A DNA stretch of 64,000 nucleotides from assembly GCA_043557195.1 (NCBI GenBank), contig CP121314.1:3224001-3288000 (forward strand). The letters are read 5' to 3'. This stretch comes from Jejuia sp043557195. Its GTDB lineage: Bacteria > Bacteroidota > Bacteroidia > Flavobacteriales > Flavobacteriaceae. This document shows positions 1 through 9,237 of this stretch, piece by piece. How positions within the stretch are numbered: position 1 is the stretch's first letter; each line of letters opens with the position of its first letter. A program made the position numbers and the translations under genes. The notes below the pieces were generated by a model that was not told where the DNA came from, did not search any database, and worked only from the letters and a program-made list of their open reading frames with translations.

Positions 1-107
1 AGTAAACATTATTAGATAATCATTTCTAGATATTGAAAAGTTTTATATCTCATTGAAAAATTTCTAACAAATGTTGCAGAAATGTGATTGGGAGTTTTTG
101 GTTAGTA

Positions 108-908
108 TTAACTAGACACAATCCCCAAAGTATACAACTGCTCCATAGTAGGTGTAGTACTTCCGCCTGCAGGTTCTAAAGTGATACCAAAGGCCTCACT
201 AGTATTGGCGTTTTTAATTTCGAAGATTTTGTTAGTGTCAGTTGTAAAATTATCGATAGTTCCTAAACTTGTTGGCGTAAGCGGATTTAATGTTAAAGAC
301 CATACTTGATACACTTTTCCTTCCGGTGGATCTGGTAACCCTTCAGCATCTAAGAAAATACGATTAGAATCTTTATCCCAATACACCTTAGCATAAGTAT
401 TCGCAAAATTACCTTGACCAGCTAGTGGAACTTTAGAAATATTATCATCCCGTAATACAGAAATTAAAGTATTGGCTTCTGCTAAACTACTTTTAGAATT
501 TTCAATTTGAGTTTCTAATAAAGATTGTTGTGTTTTCGCTACTTGAATATCGCTTTGTAATTGCTTGTTTTGGTTTACAGCCCAAAAGAATCCTGCTGCT
601 AGCAAAATAGAAGCTGCCCAACCTGTGTAGGTTACCCAGTTGTATTTTGGTTTTGTTAATGGCACAACTTTAGAGTCCTTATTGTCAAGGTTTAATTCTT
701 GTTTTACAACTTCTAAAATATGTGCATTTTCCTTTTGTGAGGCAGATGCTGTAAGTTTTACAACTGCGGCTTCAATCTCCAAAACTTCTTGTAAAATTTC
801 AGGATGTTTTTGCATATGCGCATACACTTCTGCATTTTCTTCTTCAGAAAGCGCTCCAGCTACGTAAAGCTCTAAAACTCCAGATGCTATGTATGCGTTA
901 ATATCCAT
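108..908 (-). CDS. RskA-type anti-sigma factor
   Basis: This is a probable membrane-anchored anti-sigma factor controlling the ECF sigma factor encoded 3 bp upstream. Seen: a cytosolic N-terminal segment of about 90 residues rich in Glu (zinc-finger-like anti-sigma position, but without an HxxxCxxC motif), one hydrophobic helix near residues 95-112, a heptad-like stretch at about 115-150, and a C-terminal domain at about 160-266 with motifs such as KVYWDKDSNRIFLDAEGLP and KVYQVWSL, which match the extracytoplasmic anti-sigma-K (RskA) domain. Known: such proteins hold their sigma factor inactive until an envelope signal releases it. The gene order sigma then anti-sigma supports the pairing. 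The inducing signal cannot be read from the sequence. Confidence 0.85.
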   Translation of the reverse strand: MDINAYIASGVLELYVAGALSEEENAEVYAHMQKHPEILQEVLEIEAAVVKLTASASQKENAHILEVVKQELNLDNKDSKVVPLTKPKYNWVTYTGWAASILLAAGFFWAVNQNKQLQSDIQVAKTQQSLLETQIENSKSSLAEANTLISVLRDDNISKVPLAGQGNFANTYAKVYWDKDSNRIFLDAEGLPDPPEGKVYQVWSLTLNPLTPTSLGTIDNFTTDTNKIFEIKNANTSEAFGITLEPAGGSTTPTMEQLYTLGIVSS

Positions 909-911
909 ATA

Positions 912-1442
912 TTAATTTAAAACCATATGTCGTAATTCCTTAATACAGTTTCTATTTCTTGTTTTAATTGTACCTATGGGCATATCTAAAGCCTCTGATG
1001 CTTCACTTTGTGTATAACCTTTAAAGTATAGCAGCTCAATAACTTCTTTACACTTTTTAGCGAGCTTATTTACAAAAGCTTTCACACCAATAGCATCAGT
1101 TTTATCATCCAAACTATCATGGGTCTGGATAATATCTACGAAAAAATCAGCGTTGAGGTTTTGTTTGCCTTTTTTAAAAGCTTTAGAGCGTGTTTTATCA
1201 ATTGCAGCGTTTCTAGCTATATTAAGAATCCAAGTAAAAAAACGTCCTTTTTGTTTAGAATAACTATCAGACTTATGCCATACTTTTATAAATACATCTT
1301 GCATAACTTCTTCGGCAATATCATGATTCCTAACAATGTTGAATATTACACCATGCATACTATCACTATACATCGCATACAATTTTTCAAAAGCTTTTAC
1401 ATCTTTTTTTTGAAACCTTTCAACAAGTTGGTCTATATCCAT
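912..1442 (-). CDS. ECF-family RNA polymerase sigma factor
   Basis: An extracytoplasmic-function sigma-70 factor of 176 residues, the normal length. Region 2 is recognisable near residues 10-80 (YAMYSDSMHGVIFNIVRN, then the DVFIKVWHKSDSY segment that contacts the -10 region). Region 4 lies near 125-175 (CKEVIELLYFKGYTQSEASE followed by IGTIKTRNRNCIKELR, the helix-turn-helix reading the -35 region). It is followed 3 bp later by the RskA-type anti-sigma gene, so the two form a two-gene operon, which in this family is usually autoregulated. The regulon is unknown. The closest relatives in habit are the SigK-like sigma factors that pair with RskA. Confidence 0.92.
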   Translation of the reverse strand: MDIDQLVERFQKKDVKAFEKLYAMYSDSMHGVIFNIVRNHDIAEEVMQDVFIKVWHKSDSYSKQKGRFFTWILNIARNAAIDKTRSKAFKKGKQNLNADFFVDIIQTHDSLDDKTDAIGVKAFVNKLAKKCKEVIELLYFKGYTQSEASEALDMPIGTIKTRNRNCIKELRHMVLN

Positions 1443-1537
1443 TCACAGCAATTAGTAATTTCGAAAGTAATAAATATATGTGACAAGTTAGTGGTAGTAA
1501 TTGGTGGATTTTCCCTAAAAATAGAAGTACTTACAAC

Positions 1538-1774
1538 TTATCCCGTATATACCTGCCCACGATGAGGCTTTAAAGTATCTCTAACTGTTTTCATTTGCGC
1601 TTCAGTAACTACCATGAAGGCGATGGTGTGCATGTCATTAATTACTTCAACACCTGCAATATCTAATTGTAGTTGTTCAACTTTTATATATTGTTTTAAA
1701 TGAACCACATGATGTTCAGCAATTTTTGTGGCATCGGGCCCACGGAAATCCCAAATTAACTTTAGTTTTCGCAT
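1538..1774 (-). CDS. Small conserved protein of unknown function
   Basis: A 78-residue protein with no signal peptide or membrane segment and balanced composition with several His. It begins MRKLKLIWDFRGPDA and ends in a KPHRGQVY motif. I recognise the general sequence type as a conserved flavobacterial hypothetical, but no function is known to me. It reads on the same strand as the sigma/anti-sigma pair, 95 bp upstream of it, and could be co-transcribed. The ferredoxin-like alternation of strands (KLIWDF, QLDIAGVEVI, HTIAFMVV) is an inference only. Confidence 0.65.
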   Translation of the reverse strand: MRKLKLIWDFRGPDATKIAEHHVVHLKQYIKVEQLQLDIAGVEVINDMHTIAFMVVTEAQMKTVRDTLKPHRGQVYTG

Positions 1775-1867
1775 AGCTTTTTGTTTCTTTTCAAAGGTCT
1801 AAAAAATAGTGTTAATAGCCTCAAAAAATTAAAATAAAACCCCTTTATTTGCGTTTGTATGCACAAC

Positions 1868-1897
1868 TTGTTTTAAAGACATATATTAGTATTTTTG
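1868..1897 (+). promoter_or_regulatory. Promoter of the SurA-like operon
   Basis: A TTG at 1868-1870 and TATTTTTG at 1890-1897 are separated by 19 bp. This fits the Bacteroidota housekeeping promoter (-33 TTG, -7 TAnnTTTG). It lies 26 bp before the ATG of the first peptidylprolyl isomerase gene. Confidence 0.6.
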
Positions 1898-1923
1898 TAT
1901 CCGTTGAAAAATAAAGTTCTATT

Positions 1924-3873
1924 ATGAAATTGAAGTATTGCTATTTAGTTTTTTCATTGTTTTTTACTGTTTCTGCAATTGCGCAAACATCAAAAAAAGA
2001 AGTACTCTTTACCGTTGCAGATGAACCTGTTTATGTTTCAGAATTTTTGAGGGTTTATAATAAGAACCTGAATTTGGTGCAAGACGAATCTCAAAAAGAT
2101 GTAGATGAGTATTTAAAGTTGTTTACCAACTATAAATTAAAACTTAAAGAGGCAAAAGCGCAGGGTTTACATGAAAAGCCTTCATACAAAAGAGAATTAG
2201 ATACCTATAAAAAGCAGCTAGCAAAAAATTATATGACCGATTCTAAAATTAATGATGCATTAGTTGAAGAAGCGTATAATCATATTTCAAACGATGTAAA
2301 GGCAAATCATATTTTAGTACGCGTTGCAGAAGATGCAAGTCCTCAAGATACCTTAACCGCCTACAATCAAATTAAAGATTTACGGGAGCGCGCAATTAAG
2401 GAGGGTTTTGAAGTTGTTAGAAAAGAAGTACATAATGGTAAAACACTTTTTGGAGAAGAGTTGGGTTGGTTTTCTGGCTTTAGAATGGTTTATAAGTTTG
2501 AAAAAGTAGCCTATAATACACCTGTGCGAGAAATATCTCAGCCATTTAGAACCCGTTTTGGCTATCATATAGTTAAGGTTTTAGATAAAAGAAAAGCTAG
2601 GGGAGAGCGCACGGTAAAGCATATTATGATAAGTACGAAAAAAGGTGATACGCTTTCGGATGCTGAAGCTAGAATTAGAGATATTTATAAAAAGATTCAA
2701 CAGGGTGAAGCGTTTGAAGCCTTAGCAAAAGAATTCTCAGATGATAAAAATTCTGCACCAAGTGGCGGTTTGTTAAAACCATTTTCTAGCGGACAATTAA
2801 GCGTGCCTGAATTTGAAGAAGCTGCTTTTGCATTGCAAAACAAGGGTGATATGTCTGAGCCTATAAAAACTAATTTTGGTTGGCATATAATAAAATTAGA
2901 GAATGCAAAACCCATTGGAGCTTTTGAAGAACTGAAGCCTGAGTTAGAAAATAAAGTAAAGCGAGATACACGTTCTAAATTAATTGAAGAAGCTCTAATT
3001 TCTAAGCTTAAAGAAAAATATAATATTTCAGATGAAAATTCAGGTTTAAGTTATTTTGTGTCTATCTTAAACGAGGATTTTTTCAAACGTACGTGGAAAT
3101 TGCCGGAAGACTTCAAAAAAGATGAAACTCTTATAAAAATTGGAAATAAGGAATTAACGAATGCCGATTTTGGAGACTTTTTAATTTCACAGCAGAAACG
3201 CACAAGAGGAAAACAGAGTTTTAATAAACTAGTTGAAGATGCCTATAACTCATTTTTGAATTCAAACTTAAAACAATATCAAGAAGAAAATTTAGAGAAT
3301 GAAAATGAAGATTTCGCCCATATTTTAGGTGAGTATAGAGATGGCTTATTGCTATTTGATTTAATGGAAAATACCATTTGGCAAGCTGCTAAAACAGATT
3401 CTGTAGAAGTTAAGGCTTTTTATGAGAGTAATAAAGCAAATTACTTTTGGCCAAAGCGTATTTATGCAGAAGTTGCCTCATCAGCGAATAAAAAAGTGAT
3501 TAAAAAAGTGGCTAAACTACTAAACGAAAACATGGCAGCTGAGGATATTAAAACCTTAGTAAATACCAATGGTGATGTAAATGTAATATTCACCATTGAT
3601 ACAATGGATGTGAACCACCAAGCATTACCAAAAAATTTTGCTTTTGAGAAAGGTATTTCAAAAGTTTACAAGCACAATAGTGGTTTTATAGTCGCTAAGG
3701 TTAACGAAGTTTTGCCAAAGAAACAAAAGCCTTATGATGAGGTTAAGGGCTTAGTTATGAGTGATTATCAAACTCAAAAAGAAAATTTATGGTTAGAAGA
3801 ACTTCGGGCAAAGTATAAAGTGGTTATAAATGACGATGCCTTAAAAACCGTTAAAGCTGAAATTAAAGACTAA
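1924..3873 (+). CDS. Periplasmic parvulin-type peptidylprolyl isomerase (PpiC/SurA-like)
   Basis: A secreted prolyl isomerase/chaperone of 649 residues, likely acting on outer-membrane proteins in the periplasm. Seen: signal peptide at residues 1-21 ending SAIAQ; two parvulin domains, the first starting near 126 (KANHILVRVAED ... GELGWFSGFRMV ... FGYHIVKV) and the second near 230 (RTVKHIMISTKKGD ... GGLLKPFSSGQL ... FGWHIIKL); then a long C-terminal region with an EVKAFYESNK segment similar to the SurA/PpiD helical domain. It is the first of three adjacent genes of the same theme, with a 2 bp gap to the next, and so is the head of an operon. Confidence 0.9.
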   Translation: MKLKYCYLVFSLFFTVSAIAQTSKKEVLFTVADEPVYVSEFLRVYNKNLNLVQDESQKDVDEYLKLFTNYKLKLKEAKAQGLHEKPSYKRELDTYKKQLAKNYMTDSKINDALVEEAYNHISNDVKANHILVRVAEDASPQDTLTAYNQIKDLRERAIKEGFEVVRKEVHNGKTLFGEELGWFSGFRMVYKFEKVAYNTPVREISQPFRTRFGYHIVKVLDKRKARGERTVKHIMISTKKGDTLSDAEARIRDIYKKIQQGEAFEALAKEFSDDKNSAPSGGLLKPFSSGQLSVPEFEEAAFALQNKGDMSEPIKTNFGWHIIKLENAKPIGAFEELKPELENKVKRDTRSKLIEEALISKLKEKYNISDENSGLSYFVSILNEDFFKRTWKLPEDFKKDETLIKIGNKELTNADFGDFLISQQKRTRGKQSFNKLVEDAYNSFLNSNLKQYQEENLENENEDFAHILGEYRDGLLLFDLMENTIWQAAKTDSVEVKAFYESNKANYFWPKRIYAEVASSANKKVIKKVAKLLNENMAAEDIKTLVNTNGDVNVIFTIDTMDVNHQALPKNFAFEKGISKVYKHNSGFIVAKVNEVLPKKQKPYDEVKGLVMSDYQTQKENLWLEELRAKYKVVINDDALKTVKAEIKD

Positions 3874-3875
3874 TC

Positions 3876-4733
3876 GTGCAAATAAAATCCCTCACCATAT
3901 TATGTGTTTTAGTTGTTTTTTTAATATCCTGTGATATATTTAAAAAAGACGAAGAAAGAAAACCCGTTGCTAGAGTAAATGATAAGTTTTTGTATCAGGA
4001 CGACTTAGCCGGTGTAGTTTCAGAAGGTGTTACTGGACAAGATAGTGTGCTTATTGTTCAAAACTTTATAAAGGAATGGGCTACCGAGCAGCTTTTGGTA
4101 GATGGTGCACAGTTGAATTTGGGTGAAGAAAAGCAACAAAATTTTAATAGGCTGGTTGAACAATATAAAAGTGATTTATTCAGTAAAGCATATTTAGAGG
4201 CACTTGTAAAAAAGAATTTAGATACTGCTGTAAGTAATGAAGAGGCTCAAGTATATTATGAGGCTAATAAAGATGTTTTCAAACTAAATGAAGAGCTTTT
4301 AAAATTCAGATACATTCATGTAGATGAGAATATTATTGATTTCTCCAAGATAAAAGAACGTTTAAAAAGGTTTGAAGAAAGCGATAAAAAAGCCCTAGAT
4401 TCTATAGCAATTCAATTTAAATCCTACTCGTTAAACGATTCAATTTGGGTTAAAATGAGTCAGGTGATATCCAAAATACCTGGAGTGAATTCTGAAAATA
4501 AAAATCAACTGTTAAAAAAATCTAATTTTGTGCAACTCAAAGATTCATTAGGAGTATATTTGATGCAAGTTAATGATGTTTTAGTGCGTAATGATACAGC
4601 ACCATTAGAGTACGTAAAACCAACGATTAATCAAATTGTTATTAATAAACGTAAGTTAGAACTCATTAAAAAATTAGAAAAAGATATTACTAAAGATGCT
4701 ATTAAAAACAAGGAATTTGAAATATACAACTAG
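3876..4733 (+). CDS. Lipoprotein related to SurA/PpiC N-domains, without a visible parvulin domain
   Basis: The start is GTG, 2 bp after the previous stop; it gives a lipoprotein signal with lipobox LISC (Cys19). The 285-residue product has a SurA-like helical arrangement (FIKEWATEQLLVDGA, then VSNEEAQVYYEANKDVFKLNEELLKFRYIHV), but I cannot find the GG-rich loop and FG(W/F)HI strand that mark an active parvulin domain. It is therefore more likely a chaperone-only lipoprotein than an isomerase, although automatic annotation may name it peptidylprolyl isomerase. It sits between two true parvulin proteins and its 3' end overlaps the next gene by 38 bp, suggesting translational coupling. Confidence 0.8.
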   Translation: MQIKSLTILCVLVVFLISCDIFKKDEERKPVARVNDKFLYQDDLAGVVSEGVTGQDSVLIVQNFIKEWATEQLLVDGAQLNLGEEKQQNFNRLVEQYKSDLFSKAYLEALVKKNLDTAVSNEEAQVYYEANKDVFKLNEELLKFRYIHVDENIIDFSKIKERLKRFEESDKKALDSIAIQFKSYSLNDSIWVKMSQVISKIPGVNSENKNQLLKKSNFVQLKDSLGVYLMQVNDVLVRNDTAPLEYVKPTINQIVINKRKLELIKKLEKDITKDAIKNKEFEIYN

Positions 4734-6153
4734 CTTAGTCATACTATTCCTCTTATTCACAGTGTGTTCTATTAAGGCGCAGGAAATAATTGAAGATGAG
4801 CCAACTGAAACGGCTGCTGAACAACAAGCTGATAAGGATATTGATTCAACAAGTACATTCAAACCAATAAAAGTTGATGGTGTGGCAGGTGTTGTTGGCG
4901 ATTATATTGTGTTAAATTCTGATATTGACAAAGAATTTTTGCAGTTACAAGCTTCTGGAGTTGATATTAAAAATATCACGAGATGCCAGTTGTTTGGTAA
5001 GCTTTTAGAGAATAAATTGTATGCACACCATGCAATTCAAGATAGTATTTTGGTGTCGGATGCTGAGGTTAGAAATAATGTGGATTATCAACTTCAGCAA
5101 TTCTTAGGTCAAGTAAATGGTGATATGGATCGCCTATTGCGCATATACAATAAAGAAAGTGAGGAAAGCCTTAGAGATGAAATGTTTAAAACCAACAAGG
5201 ACATGATGTTGTCACAACGCATGCAAGCTAAGGTGATTGAAGAAGTTGAAATTACGCCAGAGGAAGTGCGACAATTTTTTAATAAAATCCCAAAAGAAGA
5301 AAGACCAAGCTTTGGTACTGAATTGAAAGTTGCACAGATTGTAGTTGAACCTAAAGTTTCTAAAGAGGAAAAAGAGAGAATAATAAATCAGTTAAATCAA
5401 TTTAAAGCTGATGTTGAGGAGAACGGTGCCAGCTTTAGATCTAAAGTTATTTTATACGGTCAAGATCCTGGTATAAAAGAGTCAGGTTATAAATACACAC
5501 TAAATAGAAAGAAACCTAGAATGGTTAAAGAGTTTAGGGAGGCGGCATTTTCGTTACAAGAAGGTGAAGTTTCAGAACCTTTTCAGACTGATTTTGGATT
5601 CCATATTGTGTATTGCGAAAAAATTAGAGGTCAGGAATACGATGTTAGTCATGTGCTTTTAATTCCTCAAGTATCAGATAAAGCTAAGTTGGAAGCTAAA
5701 GAAAAATTAGAAAAAGTAAGACAACAAATTGTTGATGGAGAGATTACATTTGAAGAAGCTGCAAAGAATATAAGTGATGATGAAGTTACCAAATTTGATG
5801 GTGGTAAATTAATAAATCCAGAAACACAAGACTATAATTTCGAACTGACGAGAATGGATCCAGAATTGTATTCACAAATTCAGGATTTAAAAGAAGGAGA
5901 GGTAAGTCCTGTTGTTGGGGAGACTGATAGATCAAATAAACTGAAGTTTAAAATATTAACAGTATCTGATAGAATAGAAGACCATGATGCGGATTACGCC
6001 ACTGATTTTTTAAAGATAAAAGAACTAGCACTAAACGAAAAGAAGATTAAGGCTATAGAAGATTGGCAGACTGAAAAAATTGATGATACATATATTAAGA
6101 TTACTGGAAGTATGAGAGATTGTGAGTTTTCAAGTAATTGGCTAAAAAAATAA
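4696..6153 (+). CDS. SurA-like periplasmic chaperone/peptidylprolyl isomerase
   Basis: A 485-residue secreted protein with signal peptide (hydrophobic core at about residues 13-25, ending SIKAQ). The N-terminal segment GVAGVVGDYIVLNSDIDKEF is the SurA N-domain signature. The first parvulin domain starts near 208 (ELKVAQIVVEP) and has FGFHIVYCEKI at its end. The second starts near 315 (YDVSHVLLIPQV) and has DGGKLINPET. Known: SurA escorts unfolded outer-membrane barrels to the BAM complex. It is probably the true SurA counterpart of this organism. The chosen ATG lies inside the end of the preceding lipoprotein gene; the overlap is needed for a complete signal peptide. Confidence 0.88.
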   Translation: MLLKTRNLKYTTSLVILFLLFTVCSIKAQEIIEDEPTETAAEQQADKDIDSTSTFKPIKVDGVAGVVGDYIVLNSDIDKEFLQLQASGVDIKNITRCQLFGKLLENKLYAHHAIQDSILVSDAEVRNNVDYQLQQFLGQVNGDMDRLLRIYNKESEESLRDEMFKTNKDMMLSQRMQAKVIEEVEITPEEVRQFFNKIPKEERPSFGTELKVAQIVVEPKVSKEEKERIINQLNQFKADVEENGASFRSKVILYGQDPGIKESGYKYTLNRKKPRMVKEFREAAFSLQEGEVSEPFQTDFGFHIVYCEKIRGQEYDVSHVLLIPQVSDKAKLEAKEKLEKVRQQIVDGEITFEEAAKNISDDEVTKFDGGKLINPETQDYNFELTRMDPELYSQIQDLKEGEVSPVVGETDRSNKLKFKILTVSDRIEDHDADYATDFLKIKELALNEKKIKAIEDWQTEKIDDTYIKITGSMRDCEFSSNWLKK

Positions 6154-6159
6154 TAGTTT

Positions 6160-7113
6160 ATGTCTGATGTAGCTGCAGTTGAACAGTTTGTAAAAAAATA
6201 TAAAAATTTAAAACAAGAAATTGCCAAAGTAATCGTTGGGCAAGATGATGTTGTAAATCAAATTTTAATTTCTGTTTTCTCTGGAGGCCATTCCTTACTT
6301 ATCGGTGTTCCGGGTTTAGCAAAAACCTTAATGGTAAACACTATTGCTCAAGCCTTAGGGTTAGATTTTAAGCGTATACAATTCACACCAGATTTAATGC
6401 CTAGTGACATTCTAGGAAGTGAGATTTTGGATGAAGACCGTCATTTTAAATTCGTAAAGGGGCCAATTTTCGCTAACATTATTTTAGCAGACGAAATAAA
6501 TAGAACGCCACCAAAAACACAAGCAGCATTACTAGAAGCAATGCAAGAACGTGCAGTTACTGTAGCGGGGCATCACTACAAATTAGATTTACCATACTTC
6601 GTATTGGCAACGCAAAACCCGATTGAGCAAGAAGGAACCTATCCGTTACCCGAAGCTCAGGTCGATCGTTTTATGTTTGCGATAAATCTGGAATATCCAT
6701 CTTTTGAAGAAGAGGTAAAAGTAGTGAAGGCAACGACTAATGATGAAAAAGTAACGGTAAATCCTTTATTTTCTGCTGAAGAAATTTTAGAATATCAGCA
6801 CGTTATCAGAAGAGTGCCTGTTGCCGATAATGTTATTGAATATGCAGTATCTATGGTAGGTAAAACGCGACCTGATGGAACAGCAGCTCCTGATATCGTA
6901 AAACAATATATTGATTGGGGGGCAGGACCCAGAGCTTCACAAAACTTAATTTTAGCCGCTAAAACTCACGCGGTTATCAATGGTAAATTTTCACCAGATA
7001 ATGAAGATGTCCAAGCCGTGGCAACAAGTGTATTGAGACACCGTATTATTAAAAACTACAAAGCCGAGGCTGAAGGTATTTCTGAAAAGCAGGTGATTAA
7101 GAGTTTATTCTAG
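6160..7113 (+). CDS. MoxR-family AAA+ ATPase
   Basis: A 317-residue AAA+ ATPase of the MoxR group. Walker A is GVPGLAKT near residue 50, Walker B is ILADEINRTPP near 108, sensor-1 lies in VLATQNPIEQEGTYPLPEAQ, and an arginine-finger-like VDRFMF follows. Known: MoxR proteins act as chaperones for assembling metal- or VWA-domain complexes and usually sit next to DUF58/VWA genes. Here those partners are absent; the ATPase instead follows the SurA-like operon by 6 bp, an arrangement I recall from other flavobacteria. Its client is therefore unclear. Confidence 0.93.
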   Translation: MSDVAAVEQFVKKYKNLKQEIAKVIVGQDDVVNQILISVFSGGHSLLIGVPGLAKTLMVNTIAQALGLDFKRIQFTPDLMPSDILGSEILDEDRHFKFVKGPIFANIILADEINRTPPKTQAALLEAMQERAVTVAGHHYKLDLPYFVLATQNPIEQEGTYPLPEAQVDRFMFAINLEYPSFEEEVKVVKATTNDEKVTVNPLFSAEEILEYQHVIRRVPVADNVIEYAVSMVGKTRPDGTAAPDIVKQYIDWGAGPRASQNLILAAKTHAVINGKFSPDNEDVQAVATSVLRHRIIKNYKAEAEGISEKQVIKSLF

Positions 7114-7316
7114 TGAAACTAAAACCATTTATTCCACCAATCATTTGTTTTTTATTAGGAATAGGATTATCAATTATTGGAGCTCTATTTAAAATAATTC
7201 ATTTTGAAATAGGTTTTCTTACTGGGAATATACTTTTATCAATAAGTTCAGGACTTAAATTAATAGCAATTATTTGGGCAATTATAAAATTGTTTCAAGT
7301 TTATAGGAAACCTTGA
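7113..7316 (+). CDS. Small GldL-like two-helix membrane protein
   Basis: A 67-residue protein starting at GTG, whose first base is the last base of the MoxR stop codon, so translation is probably coupled. It has two hydrophobic segments (about residues 8-29 and 42-62) and a short basic tail. The segment GALFKIIHFEIGF resembles the first transmembrane region of GldL, the gliding/T9SS motor protein (pattern GAxFKIxH). It lacks the rest of GldL. Similar short GldL-like proteins are, to my recollection, common in flavobacteria. Its function is unknown. Confidence 0.6.
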   Translation: MKLKPFIPPIICFLLGIGLSIIGALFKIIHFEIGFLTGNILLSISSGLKLIAIIWAIIKLFQVYRKP

Positions 7317-7322
7317 AACAAC

Positions 7323-9002
7323 TTATTCATTTACCTTTAAAGAAATAAATCCATCTTTTAAATCATCTTTTCTTAGCTGAGGTACAAAGTGATAGTATTT
7401 CTTGATGTATTCAAACTGTTGCTTGTTTACACAGGGTAAATCACCATCCCCGGTTCCCCAAAAAAACACATCTTTATCTGGAGAATTATACTCAAAACCA
7501 TTTACAGTTTCTTTTGAGAATGTAGTTATGGTTTTCGTGTTTTCTTCTGGAATCAGAACGCTTTTAAATTTAAAATTACTTAAAGACATTGCAAAATTGT
7601 TAGAGGTAAATGTGTTTAAATCTATGGGAATAAAAATAGGAATAGCACTTAATGTCAAAGATGTATAAACAAGAATTAACCCTAATTTCTGCGACTTAAA
7701 TACACTTATAAATATTTGAAGCGAAAGTATCACAATGAAAATAAAAAAGAAGCGGTACTGTGGTGAGTTCCACCATACTAATAGGAACTGTAAAATAGCT
7801 AATAAGTAAATAATAAGTAGTGGTTGTTTGTTTTTACTTTTAAGAATGAAAAATGGAAACGCAATCAATAATAGCAGAAACAATTTATTAAATAATCCAT
7901 GAAGTTTCGGGATTTGTAACCAGTATTTCAATTTTTCAAAAAAGGAAAATTGAGACACATCAATATTATTCATACCAGATTGATAGGTGCCTGTTTTATA
8001 GAGTTGTAATAGTTCTGGTGGTAATTTCCAATCTACATTCAAAATATCAAAAGAAGATGTAGGGTATAGCAAATATCCTGAAATAGTATAATTTTTCAGT
8101 AAGAATAAACCAAGTACTAGAATGGCGAGTACACCATACTGAAGAATATCTACTTTTAATGTTTTAAAATTTTTCAAAAAAAGCATCAAAATCAAAATAG
8201 AGAGTACTACCATTGTCACTTTTACAAAACATAAAAAAAGGACAATGCTAAAAAGAATATTGAATTTAGAGGTTGAGATATTTGAGTGATTCAAAACATA
8301 CTCATAAACAACATAAGGTGCTAGTAAAAAAATGATTAAGTCCGGAGAAGGCGCATTTACAAATTGCATGAAAAACAAAGAGAATATCAGCACCAACCCT
8401 AAAAAATAATCTTGTTTGTGGGATGCGTTATTTAGTTTTTCAATGAATAAGAGTCCCAGAATAATAAATATAAATCCATTAATATCATTGAAAATATTTG
8501 AAATAAAAGGAAAATTAAAACCTGCTTGTAGTGTGTGCCATGAAGAATTCTGTCCAAAAAACAAATGCAAATTGGCTAGCCCTTTTACATAGCCGTACTC
8601 ATTAATCCATTTTATGGTCTGTATATAATAGGATTCATTATCAATTAAATAAGGCTTAGTAGCACTTTGCGCCAAAACCAAAATAAAAAGTAAAGCAAAT
8701 AATAGTTTATATTGAATTTTGAATGCTTTCAATGTTGCACGCAAACTATTTATATATTTTGCTGCAACTTTTCTATAAGCAAAAATCAGTATGATATTCA
8801 AAATCAAAATACATATATAGTATTCAATATTAATTCTTATGAAAAAGGCAGAAACACTAGTGAGCAAAGTATAAAGAAACAAACCTAATATTTGATGTAT
8901 TGCAAAATGACAATCATCAATTTTGAAGAGTTTTCGAAAGATATATCCAAAATTGAAACATGTAAGCGCAATGTAAATCCAGCTTAAAAGAATTAAAAGC
9001 AT
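7323..9002 (-). CDS. Polytopic membrane protein, LIC_10190 family-like
   Basis: A 559-residue integral membrane protein with roughly 12 hydrophobic segments from the N-terminus to residue ~460, then a soluble C-terminal region of about 90 residues containing FWGTGDGDLPCVN. The segment NESYYIQTIKWINEYGYVKG followed by NLHLFFGQNSSWH matches my memory of the LIC_10190 membrane-protein family, which resembles glycosyltransferase-type (GT-C) polytopic enzymes. A role in envelope glycan assembly is inference. It is convergent with the GldL-like gene (6 bp apart), with no visible terminator between them. Confidence 0.7.
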   Translation of the reverse strand: MLLILLSWIYIALTCFNFGYIFRKLFKIDDCHFAIHQILGLFLYTLLTSVSAFFIRINIEYYICILILNIILIFAYRKVAAKYINSLRATLKAFKIQYKLLFALLFILVLAQSATKPYLIDNESYYIQTIKWINEYGYVKGLANLHLFFGQNSSWHTLQAGFNFPFISNIFNDINGFIFIILGLLFIEKLNNASHKQDYFLGLVLIFSLFFMQFVNAPSPDLIIFLLAPYVVYEYVLNHSNISTSKFNILFSIVLFLCFVKVTMVVLSILILMLFLKNFKTLKVDILQYGVLAILVLGLFLLKNYTISGYLLYPTSSFDILNVDWKLPPELLQLYKTGTYQSGMNNIDVSQFSFFEKLKYWLQIPKLHGLFNKLFLLLLIAFPFFILKSKNKQPLLIIYLLAILQFLLVWWNSPQYRFFFIFIVILSLQIFISVFKSQKLGLILVYTSLTLSAIPIFIPIDLNTFTSNNFAMSLSNFKFKSVLIPEENTKTITTFSKETVNGFEYNSPDKDVFFWGTGDGDLPCVNKQQFEYIKKYYHFVPQLRKDDLKDGFISLKVNE

Positions 9003-9099
9003 TTAATTTTGTTTCGGTTGTCTCAAAGGTATTGATAAATCGTAAATCCAGAATTATTAATTCATTAGAAATAAATGGAAACGGCTAAAAAAAATACAA

Positions 9100-9139
9100 T
9101 CATTCGTTTTAATAATGATACTATAATAATTACGAATGA
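9100..9139. repeat. Inverted repeat upstream of the aconitase gene
   Basis: TCATTCGT at 9100-9107 and ACGAATGA at 9132-9139 are perfect 8 bp arms separated by 24 bp. They lie about 100 bp before the aconitase start in an otherwise featureless AT-rich 235 bp gap. It may be an operator or a weak hairpin; nothing else supports a function. Confidence 0.35.
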
Positions 9140-9237
9140 GTAGCTGGTTTTAATGTCGCGTTTATTTTTAAATCTTTGCATTAATTTCGTAATTTGCAAG
9201 ACTGTAAAAAATTACTAAAAACCTTAAAATATTTTAT

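Noticed and set aside
1443..1537. Consensus promoter before the ECF sigma gene
   Set aside because: Only partial matches (TACTTTCG) without a well-spaced -33; an ECF-type autoregulated promoter is possible but not recognisable.
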